A stretch of DNA of 64,000 bases from Agromyces sp. S2-1-8. Its GTDB lineage: Bacteria; Actinomycetota; Actinomycetes; Actinomycetales; Microbacteriaceae. Made by a program: the position numbers and the translations under genes. Below are positions 63,551-64,000 of the stretch, one piece after another. The first letter of the stretch is position 1. Each line of letters begins with the position of its first letter. The notes under the pieces were generated by a model, which was not told the origin of the DNA, did no database searches, and worked only from the letters and a program-made list of their open reading frames with translations. The stretch is taken from assembly GCF_021129215.1 (NCBI RefSeq), contig NZ_JAJOLP010000001.1, positions 1,302,001 to 1,366,000 of the forward strand, read 5' to 3'.

Positions 63551-64000
63551 ATGAACATGCCCTCAGACGTGAACGCATCACCTGCTGAAGCCGCCCGCCG
63601 CGTCGTCGACGCCAACACGTACATGACCCTCGCGACCGCCGATGCTTCGGGCAACCCGTGGGCGACGCCCGTCTGGTTCGCCGAGCACGAGCTGCGCGAG
63701 TTCGTCTGGGTCTCCCGCTTCGCGACGCGACATTCCCAGAACATCGCCGCTCGTCCCGAGGTCGCACTCGCGATCTTCGACTCGACGGTCGCCGTCGGCA
63801 GTGCGATCGCCGTCTACGTCGAGGGCCTCGCCGGCGAGCTGCCCGACGACGAGCTCGATGCCGCGCTCGCCGTGTTCGACACCCGGTCGGTGGCGCAGGG
63901 CCTCCGCAGCTGGACTCGTGACGACGTCACCGGCACGGCACCCTTCCGTCTCTACCGGGCGACGGCGACGCAGGTCTACGTGCTCGACGAGCTCGAGCGG
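63551..64000 (+). CDS. Pyridoxamine 5'-phosphate oxidase-family (FMN-binding) protein, partial
   Basis: First 150 residues only; the gene runs past the window end. ATG 63551 (another at 63557); ribosome site weak. Split-barrel fold: YMTLATADASGNPWATPVWF, EFVWVSRFATRHSQNIAARPEVALAIFDS, AVYVEGLAGELPDDEL. These flavin or F420-binding proteins reduce varied small molecules; true PdxH activity is unlikely at this similarity. Confidence 0.88.
   Translation, partial: MNMPSDVNASPAEAARRVVDANTYMTLATADASGNPWATPVWFAEHELREFVWVSRFATRHSQNIAARPEVALAIFDSTVAVGSAIAVYVEGLAGELPDDELDAALAVFDTRSVAQGLRSWTRDDVTGTAPFRLYRATATQVYVLDELER

Overview
The window is very GC-rich and almost fully coding. Gene content (LAxTG-anchored surface protein, HxlR and LacI regulators, actinobacterial-type ECF transporter), GAC/GCC-dominated codon use, many genes that start right behind a TANNNT box, and dispersed GGTCGAGTAGC...GTATCGAGACC repeats all suggest a high-GC actinobacterium. 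My best guess is Microbacteriaceae, Agromyces- or Microbacterium-like. This is inference; there is no rRNA or other marker gene here.

Layout. 1-4.0 kb: an M6 immune-inhibitor-A-type protease (cut by the window edge), divergent from a secreted GH5 endoglycoceramidase-like enzyme. 4.3-11.7 kb: cobalamin-dependent methionine synthase metH, converging on an ECF vitamin transporter (S component, fused T-A-A protein, small lipoprotein), possibly a B12 uptake module. 11.9-13.8 kb: a dihydrofolate-reductase-like protein and a divergent QorB-like reductase/HxlR redox pair with a clear operator. 13.8-17.0 kb: thiM-thiE-thiD/tenA thiamin salvage operon under a TPP riboswitch. 17.2-21.1 kb: epoxide hydrolase, a secreted LVIVD-repeat protein and a DUF305 lipoprotein.

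21.2-35.3 kb holds two adjacent, separately regulated catabolic loci. The first has a LacI regulator with twin TGAGACCGGTCTCA operators, an amino-acid/opine-type ABC transporter whose binding protein is frameshifted, a Gfo/Idh/MocA dehydrogenase and a DAO-type flavin oxidase. The second has a sugar ABC transporter and sugar-phosphate epimerase divergent from a SIS-domain protein, a PfkB kinase and LacI, with twin ACCGGT-core operators. The second looks like a fructosamine (Amadori product, frl-type) pathway, and the first may handle related compounds.

35.7-41.2 kb: a VOC protein, an unusual RelA/SpoT-like HD hydrolase with a long proline/acid-rich N-terminus, a GNAT acetyltransferase and a membrane-anchored GH5. 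41.5-52.1 kb: a polysaccharide locus with binding protein plus PL8 lyase on one strand, two permeases plus GH130 phosphorylase on the other, a LacI regulator and a phosphomannomutase-like HAD protein. Two operator copies identical over 18 bp tie the two arms together. 52.2-53.7 kb: a 37-residue gene with its own promoter and terminator, then RNA ligase rtcB. 54.0-61.9 kb: a 2638-residue LAxTG surface protein with seven near-identical DUF11-type repeats. 62.1-64.0 kb: an MFS exporter and a partial PPOX-family protein.

Beyond genes, the window has two dispersed repeat families (one of them inserted in frame into metH), 31-bp tandem repeats rich in DnaA-box-like TCCACA at three loci, and at least seven genes that look leaderless with the same 6-nt spacing from the -10 box to the start codon.
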